NCBI RefSeq assembly: GCF_000970085.1
Contig: NZ_CP009506.1
Coordinates: forward strand, 4,278,001-4,342,000
Direction of reading: 5' to 3'
Length of the DNA: 64,000 nucleotides
Origin: Methanosarcina siciliae T4/M
Lineage (GTDB): Archaea; Halobacteriota; Methanosarcinia; Methanosarcinales; Methanosarcinaceae
In this document: one piece after another, positions 17,072-25,974 of the stretch
How positions within the stretch are numbered: the stretch's first letter is position 1
Layout of the letters: each line of letters begins with the position of its first letter
Notes under the pieces: model-generated
The model's database searches: none
Told to the model about the DNA's origin: nothing
The model's input: the letters and a program-made list of their open reading frames with translations, nothing else
Position numbers and translations under genes: made by a program

Positions 17072-17914
17072 TTAAAGCTCTATCTCTATATCATAAACTT
17101 TTTCAGGGTTCTCCTTGTGAACAACCCAAAAAGGTTCTTCTCCATGCGTTTCAATGAGTTTCAGGGTTCTTTTAGGGATGGTTTTCGGGCCAAGGACTGC
17201 CCCCGGTCTATCAGGGTCATCGATATAGTCGGTTTCCATCATAAAGCGGGTACCTTCTCCAAGCGCCTGTTCGATTGCCCCTTTAACGGCTATGACTCCC
17301 GGAAAAATCCCAAGTTCCTCACAGGTTTTTACAAGGGGGGGCGAGTAATGCTTGACTACCCTGTACATTTTTATCCCTGTTTTTTTGGCCCTTTCTGCTA
17401 TGTCATGAAGTTCGGGCTCCTCTACATTTTCAGTATGGAGCTGGACTGCGCAGTCCTGTTCTTTCCCGAGAAAAAAGGCGTGTTCCATTACCTCATTTGA
17501 GGCTGCCCATACCTCTGAGGATACGGGATAGTGCGGGCGTCCCGATTTTATTCCCACGGCAAGGCCTCTTTCCACATATCCCGCAGCAAGTTCAAGGCCT
17601 TTTTTCATAGTTTCGGTCGCTTCCGGGAGTTCCATGTATTCCGTAAGCTTTGAAATCTCGGCAGGGTGAACTCCGAGAACCGGAAAAGCTCCTACTCCGA
17701 TTTCACGGATTTTTGATGCGATTTCCACGGTTTCTTCAAAGACCGCAAGATAATCCTCGGGTTTTTTGACCGTAATTCCAAGGGACCAGCTGGGTTTCGT
17801 AACCAGGATTATGTGTGTTCCTCCCGATTTCTGAAACTCTTTTACGGCTTCAAGCCCCCGGGCTCTCGGATCTATATGCATATGGTTATCGGTAATCGGA
17901 ATTTTTGCAGGCAT
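17072..17914 (-). CDS. TatD-like metal-dependent hydrolase
   Basis: 280 aa from ATG 17914. The amidohydrolase-fold motif TDNHMHIDPRARG (His-x-His near the N-terminus) starts a TIM barrel; further candidate metal ligands are in GVHPAEIS, VQLHTENVEE, VVKHYSPPL and METDYIDDPDRPG. This layout is that of TatD-related hydrolases of methanogens, whose substrates are unknown. I chose the ATG at 17914 over the one at 17944 because the family motif starts within ten residues of it. Monocistronic. Confidence 0.85.
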   Translation of the reverse strand: MPAKIPITDNHMHIDPRARGLEAVKEFQKSGGTHIILVTKPSWSLGITVKKPEDYLAVFEETVEIASKIREIGVGAFPVLGVHPAEISKLTEYMELPEATETMKKGLELAAGYVERGLAVGIKSGRPHYPVSSEVWAASNEVMEHAFFLGKEQDCAVQLHTENVEEPELHDIAERAKKTGIKMYRVVKHYSPPLVKTCEELGIFPGVIAVKGAIEQALGEGTRFMMETDYIDDPDRPGAVLGPKTIPKRTLKLIETHGEEPFWVVHKENPEKVYDIEIEL

Positions 17915-18267
17915 GTTTATCCCCCGGAAATTTCCAGAAAACATTTTACTATCCTTTACTTATATTCAAATACTTCTATTCAAATTATAAGATTCCTTCA
18001 CTAATTTCAAATGGAGCTATTAACGGTTTATTTGAAAACCCTACCTATCTTTGCAGGGCACGAAGGCAAAATTATATTTGTGGACCCGTATCTATTTTCC
18101 GGGTGTATTCTATAATATAATTACCCAAAAGTTGAAATATGAGCCTTACGTTGAGTACGCAGCGAGATTCAATTATTCTTACCATATTCTTCGAAAAGTT
18201 CCCCCCTTTTTTAACTTTTCAATCGCTACGGTTCTTTTAACACGAACCTTATAGATCTGGTGATAAC
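17915..18267. other. Divergent promoter gap, TatD-like / icd
   Basis: 353 AT-rich bases between divergent starts; no gene. A ribosome-binding site GGTGAT lies at 18258-18263, 4 bases ahead of the icd ATG. Confidence 0.4.
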
Positions 18268-19296
18268 ATGACTAAAACCGCAGCAGTAATCAAAGGTGAC
18301 GGGGTTGGCCCCGAACTTGTAGACGCAATGCTTAAAGTTGCAACCGCCGCTGGCACTGATGTTGAATTCATAATGTGTGAAGCAGGAGCTGGCTGGTGGG
18401 AAGAGCATGGTGGCAATTCCCTTGTCCCTGATGAGACCTGGCATATCCTTGACAGTTCAGATGCCTGTTTCAAGGGTCCGACAACTACCCCCGGAGGAAT
18501 AGGTTCCCCAAGAAGTGTGGCCGTATCTATCAGGCGAAAGTACGACCTCTATGCAAACGTCAGGCCGATAAAGACCTTCCCTAACTCAAATGCACCTCTC
18601 GGGGATGTCGAGATGGTCTGTGTGCGTGAAGGGACCGAAGGGCTTTATATCGGTGAGGAAATCCAGCTCACGGACGACGTTTCCATTGCAATCCGGAAGA
18701 TTACTCGCACGGCTTCCAGCAAGATTGCTCGCTATGCCTTTGAGGAAGCCAAAAAGAGAGGTTACGACACGGTTGTGCCCATCCATAAAAGCAATATCCT
18801 TAAACTGACCTGCGGCTCTTTCTTAGAAGAAGTCGAAAAGGTTGCGCAGGGCTACCCGAACATTGAGGTCTGGCCCTATCACATTGATAACATCGCCCAG
18901 CAGCTTATCAAAAACCCCCAGATATTCAACAAAAAAATCCTTCTCTCCACCAACCTTTTCATGGACGTTATCAGCGAAGAGTGTTCAGCCCTTGTTGGCA
19001 GTATCGGGCTTATTTACTCTGCAAATCTCGGGGACAATTTTGCAATGTTCGAACCGGCTCACGGCTCAGCCCCTAAGTATGCAGGACTGGATAAAGTAAA
19101 CCCTGTTGCAACCGTGCTTGCAGGAGCCTGGATGCTGGACTATCTGGGTGAAAAGGAAAAGTCCGAAGCCATCTTCAAAGCCACGGAGCGCGTAATCTCC
19201 GAAGGCAAGTATGTGACCTACGACCTCGGAGGCGATGCAAAACTCAGCCAGATGGCAGACGAGATCGCAAAATACACCGCCGAAATCCTGAAATAA
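18268..19296 (+). CDS. icd: Isocitrate dehydrogenase (isocitrate/isopropylmalate DH family)
   Basis: 342 aa. The family fold is shown by IKGDGVGPELVDAML at the N-terminus, the substrate loop SVAVSIRRKYDLYANVRP (about residues 88-105), and the cofactor/metal region FEPAHGSAPKYAG with NPVAT. The serine in the SVAVSIRR loop and the neighbouring citrate synthase favour isocitrate over isopropylmalate. It would make 2-oxoglutarate for glutamate, the end point of the incomplete oxidative branch of the TCA cycle in Methanosarcina. Homoisocitrate or isopropylmalate dehydrogenase remains possible. A strong terminator follows. Confidence 0.8.
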   Translation: MTKTAAVIKGDGVGPELVDAMLKVATAAGTDVEFIMCEAGAGWWEEHGGNSLVPDETWHILDSSDACFKGPTTTPGGIGSPRSVAVSIRRKYDLYANVRPIKTFPNSNAPLGDVEMVCVREGTEGLYIGEEIQLTDDVSIAIRKITRTASSKIARYAFEEAKKRGYDTVVPIHKSNILKLTCGSFLEEVEKVAQGYPNIEVWPYHIDNIAQQLIKNPQIFNKKILLSTNLFMDVISEECSALVGSIGLIYSANLGDNFAMFEPAHGSAPKYAGLDKVNPVATVLAGAWMLDYLGEKEKSEAIFKATERVISEGKYVTYDLGGDAKLSQMADEIAKYTAEILK

Positions 19297-19323
19297 CTTC
19301 GAGCATCTGAAAAATGAGACTCT

Positions 19324-19357
19324 GAAAGCAAGCGATTTCTCGTTTGCTTTCTTTTTT
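19324..19357 (+). terminator. Terminator of icd
   Basis: A 12-bp stem (GAAAGCAAGCGA at 19324-19335 with TCGTTTGCTTTC at 19340-19351, one G-U pair), 4-base loop, then six T residues. Confidence 0.85.
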
Positions 19358-19385
19358 GTTCTTTACCGATTTTTTGCTCTTACTT

Positions 19386-20717
19386 TTAATCCGTTTCTTC
19401 GATCTCTTCTACCGGTTCCTGAATTTTCCCTTTGCCTTTAAATTTCCCTCGACCCGTATGTGCAGGGTCACAGATTGGCTGATAGAGGAAATATTTCTCA
19501 ACGTAAGCAAGGAGCTCTTCATCCGAGATACAGGAGACCCTTTCTTCTTTATCATATAGCTGCTGAATTTCTTTCTGGATCTTGAGCAGTCTCCGGTCAT
19601 CTTTTTCTATTATGGTTTCAACATCAAGGAGGTCGTTTAAGGTTTCCTGAATCTTGTAACGTATTACCTCAAGACCCGATGAGTCACCTATGAGGAGAAG
19701 TCTGGTACTTCCTACAAGTTCAGGGGGATAAGGTTCATAGTTAAAGGGATTTTTCAGGACACCTGCGGCATGGATTCCTGATTCGTGGGCAAAGATGTTT
19801 TTCCCGACAACAGCCTTGTTCCTTGGGACTCTGAGCCCGAGTTCTTTTTCCATAAACTTTGCAAAGCGAGTAACGGGTTCCAGGTTATATTTGTCAAAAC
19901 CTTCAACCCTGTCCGCCAGGAAGAGCAGGATTTTTTCCATTTCACTGTTGCCTGCACGTTCCCCTATGCCCAGGAAGGTTACACTTGTCCAGTTTGCTCC
20001 GTGCCAGAAGCCTGCAATCGAACTTGCTGCTCCGAAACCGTAATCGTCATGGATGTGGGTTTCTATATTTTTGACTCCTATCTCTTTTTTGAGGTACTGG
20101 ACAATTTTCGGAATTCCGTACGGTTCGTCAATATTCATGAACGGCATCCCGTACCCAACGGTGTCGCAGACTCTTACAATGCAGTCAGGATCGATTTCCA
20201 TAATCTTTTTTACCAGAGGGAAAACAAAGCCGTAGTTGTCAGCCCTCGTCATATCTTCCAGGTGGGCTCTCGTACGAAGCCCATGGTCCACCGCATATTG
20301 AAGGGCATCAAGATATTTCTCTTCAGCCTCCTCCCTGCCTGAAAGCCTCATCTTCGAATAAATGTGCGTATCCGAAACCGACATTAAAATCCCGGTCTCC
20401 TCAAGACCGTCGACTTCCAAAATTTTGTCTATGTCAGCCCTTGAAGCCCTTGCCCAGCCTGTGATTTCTGGACATTCGTACCCCCGGTCGAACATAATCT
20501 CAACTGCATCCCTGTCCCTCTTATTGAATACAAAGGCTTCAAGTTTTTCGATTCCTATCTCGTGCAAATATTCGTAAATTTGAATTTTGTGTTCTCTGCT
20601 CAAGACTATTCCTGGCATCTGGGAGCCATCACGGATGGTGCTGTCACTTATGAAGATCTCATTTCCATAAGGCAACTTTAGCTTGGGCAGGTCTTCATAT
20701 GATTCGTAATTTTTCAT
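19386..20717 (-). CDS. Re-type citrate synthase (homocitrate/isopropylmalate synthase family)
   Basis: 443 aa. The DRE-TIM metallolyase fold is shown by ISDSTIRDGSQMPGIVLS at about residue 23 (DGSQ), then VCDTVGYGMPF, THIHDDYGFGAAS (metal His-x-His) and IFAHESGIHAAGVLKNP. Family members make isopropylmalate, homocitrate, citramalate or (Re)-citrate. The long alpha-helical C-terminus and the convergent icd gene favour Re-citrate synthase, known in Clostridium kluyveri and proposed for methanogens that lack the classical enzyme. Citrate would be made from acetyl-CoA and oxaloacetate. The highly charged tail (KGKGKIQEPVEEIEETD) is probably lineage-specific. Function is inferred, not proven. Confidence 0.75.
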   Translation of the reverse strand: MKNYESYEDLPKLKLPYGNEIFISDSTIRDGSQMPGIVLSREHKIQIYEYLHEIGIEKLEAFVFNKRDRDAVEIMFDRGYECPEITGWARASRADIDKILEVDGLEETGILMSVSDTHIYSKMRLSGREEAEEKYLDALQYAVDHGLRTRAHLEDMTRADNYGFVFPLVKKIMEIDPDCIVRVCDTVGYGMPFMNIDEPYGIPKIVQYLKKEIGVKNIETHIHDDYGFGAASSIAGFWHGANWTSVTFLGIGERAGNSEMEKILLFLADRVEGFDKYNLEPVTRFAKFMEKELGLRVPRNKAVVGKNIFAHESGIHAAGVLKNPFNYEPYPPELVGSTRLLLIGDSSGLEVIRYKIQETLNDLLDVETIIEKDDRRLLKIQKEIQQLYDKEERVSCISDEELLAYVEKYFLYQPICDPAHTGRGKFKGKGKIQEPVEEIEETD

Positions 20718-21319
20718 CTGGTATCCTCCTTTCCTTTAGGTGGCAGAGCCCTGTGTCGAGAGGGCGGGCTTACACTGCTGGAGTAATTTCCTGTCAAAAA
20801 TATGCTGTTAAGTATGCAGATTAAAAAAATCAGCTATTAAACCGAAGATGTTCCTTTTCCTGTTAAAAAAACATTTACCTGAGAGTATCTCTAGTTTTTT
20901 TCTTAAAAGGCGTTTTAACTTTTTCTCAAAGAGGCACTATATCGCGAGTGCAAAGAACTTAACTCTCATATGCTGTTATAGTTAAAATCTCTTTCTTTTA
21001 AGCTGCTAAGGTAATCAGAAACCCACGTAGTAAAAATATTTTATGTTTTTCCATATGAATCCGTGGCCGCCTCATTAAAGTTTACTTTCCTTTATTGCCC
21101 TTCGTGTTGGTAATAAGGTATATCTACAGCAAGTTATATTTATAATCGGGTAAATCTGAAATATCTAATTTATTTATGTCTCTCCACATGCTCTGCATAT
21201 GGTTTGGACCTGAAAAATCATATATTTCCGGTTCTAACTGCACATCCGGAGTTAATATAATTTCAAAATTATATCGTCACAGATTTAATAATACATATTT
21301 ATTTTTCCCGAGGTATAAC
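20718..21319. other. Divergent promoter gap, Re-citrate synthase / cbiT
   Basis: 602 bases. I looked for a cobalamin riboswitch or other structured leader ahead of cbiT and saw no B12-box-like sequence. The open frame from 21176 that joins cbiT is a non-family extension. Just before cbiT there is an AT-rich tract (aatacatatttattttt, about 21291) and GAGGT at 21310-21314. Confidence 0.4.
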
Positions 21320-21874
21320 ATGTCCGAAATAGTAAGTGTTAGCGGCGGTCCGACTAAACCGGAAATTATTGCAGTGTCCCTTTCCAAACTCGGACTGCAG
21401 GATGGGGATCGGTTTGCAGATGTAGGCTGCGGTACGGGTTCGGTCTCGATAGAAGCATCCCGGATTGCCCGGAACCTGACTATCTATGCAATCGATGCCC
21501 GTAAAGAGGCTCTCTTTGCTACGGAAGCGAACTTCAATAGTTTCGGGATTGAAAATGCCAGGGTCCTGGCCGGTGAAGCCTCGGAACTTCTGGGCTCAGG
21601 AGGTCCTATTGACTTGATTGACTGCGCTTTTGTTGGCGGTACAAAAAACATTGACACCATCCTTGAGAAACTTGTTGAAAAAAAAACTCGCAGTATTGTG
21701 GTAAACGCAGTCCGTATCGAGACGGTTGTCCGAACAATCGAGGCTATGAAGAGGCTGGGAATTTTTGACGAGGTAGTCCACATTGCAGTCTCGAGAAGTG
21801 CCCCGATTGCCGGAGAGACTATGTTCAAACCTGAAAACCCGGTGTACATAGTTGTCGGAAAAAAACAAGCCTGA
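21320..21874 (+). CDS. cbiT: Cobalt-precorrin-6B C15-methyltransferase (decarboxylating)
   Basis: 184 aa from ATG 21320. A class I SAM methyltransferase: motif I FADVGCGTGSVSIEASRIA, preceded by GGPTKPEIIAVSLSKLG. CbiT methylates C15 and decarboxylates the acetate side chain at C12 in anaerobic corrin synthesis. The frame is open another 48 codons upstream, but that part is unlike the family and GAGGT lies 5 bases ahead of ATG 21320. First gene of the cbi operon. Confidence 0.92.
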   Translation: MSEIVSVSGGPTKPEIIAVSLSKLGLQDGDRFADVGCGTGSVSIEASRIARNLTIYAIDARKEALFATEANFNSFGIENARVLAGEASELLGSGGPIDLIDCAFVGGTKNIDTILEKLVEKKTRSIVVNAVRIETVVRTIEAMKRLGIFDEVVHIAVSRSAPIAGETMFKPENPVYIVVGKKQA

Positions 21875-21964
21875 AAATTATCCTTTAATCGCTATCATGT
21901 TAACTCACCATCAAATTAATCAAATCACGTTTAATATTTACCTGTAAATTTATGGAGCGATAAT

Positions 21965-22573
21965 ATGTTAATAGGAGTAGGACTTGGTCCCGGAGACCCT
22001 GAACTTCTGACCCTGAAAGCAGTGAATGTTTTGAAAAACAGTGATAAGGTATATGTCCCAGGACGCCTGGCAAAAGACCTTGTAGCCCCATATACGGACG
22101 CCGAAATCCTTGAGTTCCCCATGATAAGGGACATCGAAGTCCTGAATACCCTCTGGAAAGAAAATGCAGACCGTGTCGCAGATGAGGCCAGAAAAGGGAC
22201 AGTGGCTTTCGGGCTTATAGGTGACCCCAACTTTTTCTCCACTTTCACTCACCTGAAAAAGGTTATGAACAGGCACTACCCTGATGTTGAGACTGCAACG
22301 GTGCCGGGAATCAGTTCCATCACGTCTTTTGCTGCAAGGGCTGATGTAGCGGTCGAGAGTTCCTTTGAAGTAAGCGACGGTTCCGAGATCGGGTACAAGA
22401 TCCACCTTAAAGCCACACAGCCGAGAAAGATTATTGAGAAACTCGAAACCGAAGGGTACAGGGAGTTTATTTTCGCAGAAAGGCTTTTTTCGGACAATGA
22501 ACTGATTATCAGTGAGAAAGAAGATATCCCGGAAAAAGGGAACTATTTCAGCATTATTTACGGTAAAAAATAA
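21965..22573 (+). CDS. cbiL: Cobalt-factor II C20-methyltransferase
   Basis: 202 aa. A tetrapyrrole (class III) methylase: glycine-rich GVGLGPGDPELLTLKA at the N-terminus, FGLIGDPNFFSTFTHLKK in the middle and VPGISSITSFAARADV. CbiL adds the C20 methyl that is lost at ring contraction. Slightly shorter than bacterial CbiL (about 235 aa) but with all core motifs. 90 bases after cbiT, 17 bases before cbiF. Confidence 0.92.
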   Translation: MLIGVGLGPGDPELLTLKAVNVLKNSDKVYVPGRLAKDLVAPYTDAEILEFPMIRDIEVLNTLWKENADRVADEARKGTVAFGLIGDPNFFSTFTHLKKVMNRHYPDVETATVPGISSITSFAARADVAVESSFEVSDGSEIGYKIHLKATQPRKIIEKLETEGYREFIFAERLFSDNELIISEKEDIPEKGNYFSIIYGKK

Positions 22574-22590
22574 GCACAGGGAATGGTCAG

Positions 22591-23319
22591 ATGGAAAGAA
22601 AAGTATATTTTGTAGGGGCAGGTCCCGGAAACCCCAAACTGATTACCGTCCTCGGGCGTGAAATGCTTGAAAAAGCGGACCTTGTTATGTATGCGGGCTC
22701 CCTTGTAAACCCCGAAGTCCTTAACTACACAAAGGGAGAAACAGTCGACAGCTACGGGCTTACCCTTGACGAGACTACGAAAATAATTGCCGATGCCGTG
22801 GATGCAGGAAAGTTCGTGGTGCGCCTCCACAGCGGAGACCCCTCGCTTTACGGGTCTGTTATAGAGCAGATGGAAGAGTTGAAAAAATACGACATCGAAG
22901 TTGAAAGAGTAGCAGGCGTCTCCTCGGTTTTCGCAAGCGCCGCTGCTCTCGGTACCCAGCTTACTCTTAACGGGGTTTCCGATACCCTGATCCTCACCCG
23001 TCCCGCGGGAAAAACCCTGGAAAAAGACCTTATCCCCGAGCTTTCTGCCTATAATACCACCATGGCAATTTTCCTTGGCACGCAGAAGATCAGGGAAATT
23101 ATGGAAAAAGTCCAGTGCCCGAAAGATACCCCTGTGGCGGTTGTCTTCCACGCATCCTGGGAAGATGAAGAAATTATCACAGGGACGGTTGAAGATATTG
23201 CAGACAAGGTGAAAGATGCAGGGATCACGCGCTCGGCAATGATAATTCTCGGCGGGGTTGTTGACCCTAAAAACTACAGGAGGTCCTACCTATACGGAGT
23301 GGCCCAGGAACCGTTGTAA
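22591..23319 (+). CDS. cbiF: Cobalt-precorrin-4 C11-methyltransferase
   Basis: 242 aa. Class III methylase with VYFVGAGPGNPKLITVLG, the conserved VRLHSGDPSLYGSVIEQM and GVSSVFASAAALGTQLT. It methylates C11 of cobalt-precorrin-4. The 3' end overlaps the open frame of cbiG, and a strong AGGAGGT at 23278-23284 inside cbiF is positioned to start that gene. Confidence 0.94.
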   Translation: MERKVYFVGAGPGNPKLITVLGREMLEKADLVMYAGSLVNPEVLNYTKGETVDSYGLTLDETTKIIADAVDAGKFVVRLHSGDPSLYGSVIEQMEELKKYDIEVERVAGVSSVFASAAALGTQLTLNGVSDTLILTRPAGKTLEKDLIPELSAYNTTMAIFLGTQKIREIMEKVQCPKDTPVAVVFHASWEDEEIITGTVEDIADKVKDAGITRSAMIILGGVVDPKNYRRSYLYGVAQEPL

Positions 23320-23855
23320 TTACCTTTGAAAGAAACAGGGAAATTGCATCAAAGATAGCAGAGCATCTTGAAGCTGACCTTCTGCTCTATGAAAAGGGCA
23401 TTTTCAGGAAAGCCTTTGAAAACTACGGGGCAATCGTTGCAGTCTTTGCTACGGGCATTGTGGTAAGGGATATTGCCCCCCTTCTCGATAATAAATGGTC
23501 GGACCCGGCAGTAGTCGTTGTGGACTCAAACCTGAATTTCGCAATCCCTCTCCTTGGAGGGCATCACGGGGCAAACGAGATTTCCCGAAAGCTTGCGGAA
23601 TTGGGGGCAGTTCCCGTGCTCACCACGGCTACCGAGGTCCACGGCAAGCCCTCGGTTGAAGGGATCGCTGACAGATTTGGCTGTGAGGTCTTCAATAAAG
23701 AATCCACAATCGCTGTAAACTGTGCCCTCCTTGACCGGCAGGTAGAAGTCCTTGAGGTTAAAGGGCCAAGGATTGTTATTGTGGACGAGGATGTTTCCGT
23801 GCTTGTGAGAAAAAAACAGGCTGAAGCACAGGATGAAAGTGCAGGAAACAGCTGA
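23292..23855 (+). CDS. cbiG: CbiG N-terminal and middle domains, no canonical start codon
   Basis: CbiG opens the lactone of cobalt-precorrin-5A and releases acetaldehyde. This frame carries VVITFERNREIASKIAEHLE, then the conserved ATGIVVRDIAPLLDNKWSDP and LGGHHGANEISRKLAELGA. The frame is open from 23271, but no ATG, GTG or TTG occurs before the GTG at 23460, which is inside the conserved core. AGGAGGT at 23278-23284 is followed 7 bases later by ATA (23292); an ATT at 23319 overlaps the cbiF stop. I place the start at ATA 23292 as the best fit to the ribosome-binding site; ATT 23319 would match the family N-terminus (VITFE). Frameshifting out of cbiF is another possibility. The C-terminal domain is a separate gene. 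Confidence 0.7.
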   Translation: MRSGPGTVVITFERNREIASKIAEHLEADLLLYEKGIFRKAFENYGAIVAVFATGIVVRDIAPLLDNKWSDPAVVVVDSNLNFAIPLLGGHHGANEISRKLAELGAVPVLTTATEVHGKPSVEGIADRFGCEVFNKESTIAVNCALLDRQVEVLEVKGPRIVIVDEDVSVLVRKKQAEAQDESAGNS

Positions 23856-23930
23856 TAATAAACACCCATTAGTAGTTAATAAGCCGATTAATGACGAAAC
23901 TGCATAATAAAGCAGTGGAAAAGATTACTG

Positions 23931-24284
23931 ATGATTCTCGGAATCGGAACCCGCAGGGGCATTACAAATGAAGAAGTCCTTGATGCCGTAAAACAGGCGC
24001 TTGATGAATGCGGCCTGAGTCTCCAGGAGATTACGGCTTTTGCCTCTGCGAAACTCAAGGAAAATGAGCGGGGCCTGCTGGAAGCATGTGAAATTCTCGG
24101 CATTCCGGTGAACTTTTTGCCGGATGAGGTTCTGAATAGTTACAACCCTCCTTCATCCTCCCAGGCTTCTCGCTTCGGGTTAAAAGGAGTTGCAGAGCCT
24201 GCTGCACTGGCCCTCTCGGAAAAACACGAATTGATTTGCAGGAAGAAAGTCTATGGCAGAGTCACAATCGCAATCGCAAGATAA
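23931..24284 (+). CDS. cbiG: CbiG C-terminal domain as a separate gene
   Basis: 117 aa. MILGIGTRRGITNEEVLDAV, ITAFASAKLKENERGLLEAC and NPPSSSQASRFGLKGVAEPA are the CbiG_C/CobE signature, normally fused to the N-terminal domains. Here it starts 75 bases after the stop of the N-terminal gene, in the same frame class but with stops between, so the protein works as two chains or the fusion was never made in this lineage. The 3' end overlaps the cbiH start by 32 bases. Confidence 0.88.
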   Translation: MILGIGTRRGITNEEVLDAVKQALDECGLSLQEITAFASAKLKENERGLLEACEILGIPVNFLPDEVLNSYNPPSSSQASRFGLKGVAEPAALALSEKHELICRKKVYGRVTIAIAR

Positions 24285-25053
24285 GGCATCCGGCGGAAAA
24301 CTCTACGTTGTAGGGATAGGGCCGGGCTCCGTGGAACAGCTAACCCTCAAAGCCCGGGAAGTAATCCTCAATGCCGATTACGTTCTCGGGAACAGTACCT
24401 ACCTGGACCAGATGGAAAGTCTTCTCGGCACCCAGGAGGTAATCCGGAGTTTTATGGGAAAAGAGGTTGAAAGAGCCCGGAAAGCCGTGGAACTTGCAAA
24501 AAACGCAAACGTGGTCATGATCAGCGGGGGCGACACCAACGTCTACGGTATGGCAGGAATCGTGCTGGAGGTCGCTGAACACGAGAACCTTGACGTGGAC
24601 ATCGAAATCCTGCCCGGAGTTACAGCAGTCCTTGCCGGAGCAAGCCTTCTCGGCGCACCCGTGGTGACGGACTTTGCAGTTATCAGCTTAAGCGATCTCT
24701 TAACTCCCTGGGAGGTTATCGAAAAGCGGCTTAACATGGCTGCAGATGCCGATTTCGTGATCGGACTCTACAACCCGAAGAGCCGCAAGAGAAAGTCCAA
24801 CTTTGCAAGGGCAATCGAAATCATCCGCAAGTACAAGGCCGGTTCCGTGCCTGTGGGGCTTGTCAAGAACGCCATGAGAGGGGAGGAGGAGGACCAGATC
24901 GTGACGACCCTCGGGGAAGTCATGGAATATGAGGACTGGGTGGACATGAGCACCGCTATTCTCATAGGCAACGGAGAGTCACGGATCTGGAAGTCTCCGA
25001 AAAAGGATATTATCATAACACCCAGGGGGTATCATAAGAAATATGACTACTGA
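24253..25053 (+). CDS. cbiH: Cobalt-precorrin-3 C17-methyltransferase
   Basis: 266 aa. Class III methylase with LYVVGIGPGSVEQLTLKA, VVMISGGDTNVYGMAGIVLE and PGVTAVLAGASLLGAPVVTD; the tail ITPRGYHKKYDY is also usual for CbiH. It methylates C17 with ring contraction. An N-terminal stretch of about 14 Gln/Ser-rich residues precedes the domain and lies in the overlap with the CbiG C-terminal gene. Overlaps cbiC by 11 bases. Confidence 0.94.
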   Translation: MAESQSQSQDKASGGKLYVVGIGPGSVEQLTLKAREVILNADYVLGNSTYLDQMESLLGTQEVIRSFMGKEVERARKAVELAKNANVVMISGGDTNVYGMAGIVLEVAEHENLDVDIEILPGVTAVLAGASLLGAPVVTDFAVISLSDLLTPWEVIEKRLNMAADADFVIGLYNPKSRKRKSNFARAIEIIRKYKAGSVPVGLVKNAMRGEEEDQIVTTLGEVMEYEDWVDMSTAILIGNGESRIWKSPKKDIIITPRGYHKKYDY

Positions 25054-25765
25054 AAAAAGTGCTAATGAAAGCGAAGAGAACCTTGAAGAGTTTACTGAGC
25101 TTACGGTGGAAGTAGACCCCGAACTTGTAAAGATCTGTACCGACTCGGGGGCAAGGACTGAAGAGGCAAAAGCCATTTACATGAAAAGCCGGACAATGAT
25201 CCGGGAAATTGTCGGGAATTCAACACCCGAGGACCGTTTCCGCCAGCGCTGCGTAATTGCTACGGGCGACCTCTCGGTTGCCGATATCATGCGTTTTTCG
25301 CACAACCCCATCCCCGCAGGGGTTGAAGCAATTAAAAAAGGCGCTCCCATTTTCGTGGACATCAATATGGTAAAAGCCGGGATCACAAAGGTCGGTCACT
25401 CCTCGGAAGTGATCTGCGTCCTTGACGAAGACCCGAGCGCCGAAATCGCCAACAGATACGGAATTACCCGGACATCCGCAGGATACCTTGCCGCAAAAGA
25501 CAAACTGGACGGGAGCATTATCGCAATCGGAAATGCACCTTCGGCTCTCATTATGGTCTGCAAACTCATTGAAAAAGGGGTCAGGCCTGCACTTATCATC
25601 GGTCTTCCGGTTGGCTTCGTAAACGCAGCTGAGTCCAGGGAAATGGTCCGGAACCTGAAAATTCCCATCCCCTCAATCAGCTGTGTCGGGACAAGGGGCG
25701 GGACTCCGATGGCTGTTGCCTGTGTAAACGAGCTTGTGGCAATCGCAAGGGAAAGTGAAGAATAA
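25043..25765 (+). CDS. cbiC: Cobalt-precorrin-8 methylmutase
   Basis: 240 aa. The CbiC/CobH core has RCVIATGDLSVADIMRFSHN (with the catalytic histidine in FSHNP), PIFVDINMVKAGITK and the C-terminal GTRGGTPMAVACVNEL. It moves the methyl from C11 to C12 to give cobyrinate. A 35-residue acidic N-terminal extension is present. Last gene of the run; genes for cbiD, cbiE, cbiJ and cbiA are not in this window. Confidence 0.94.
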   Translation: MTTEKSANESEENLEEFTELTVEVDPELVKICTDSGARTEEAKAIYMKSRTMIREIVGNSTPEDRFRQRCVIATGDLSVADIMRFSHNPIPAGVEAIKKGAPIFVDINMVKAGITKVGHSSEVICVLDEDPSAEIANRYGITRTSAGYLAAKDKLDGSIIAIGNAPSALIMVCKLIEKGVRPALIIGLPVGFVNAAESREMVRNLKIPIPSISCVGTRGGTPMAVACVNELVAIARESEE

Positions 25766-25974
25766 CACTTTCGGCCCTCTTTTTTAATTTTTTCTTTTAT
25801 CTCGAGCGAATTTTTGTTTCCTAACCGGTTTTTTAGTTACAACATACCTACTTTATTTTTCTCATTTTCAATAAATTTATATTTGTAATTCTCCATCTTG
25901 TAATCCGAATAAAGAAAAAAAATCATAGAACGATATGTATATTCTTTTTACATTATTCTCGGAGGCGGGTCTGA

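Noticed and set aside
20718..21319. Possible cobalamin riboswitch ahead of cbiT
   Set aside because: No B12-box-like sequence or matching stems could be seen; archaeal cobalamin riboswitches are also not expected.
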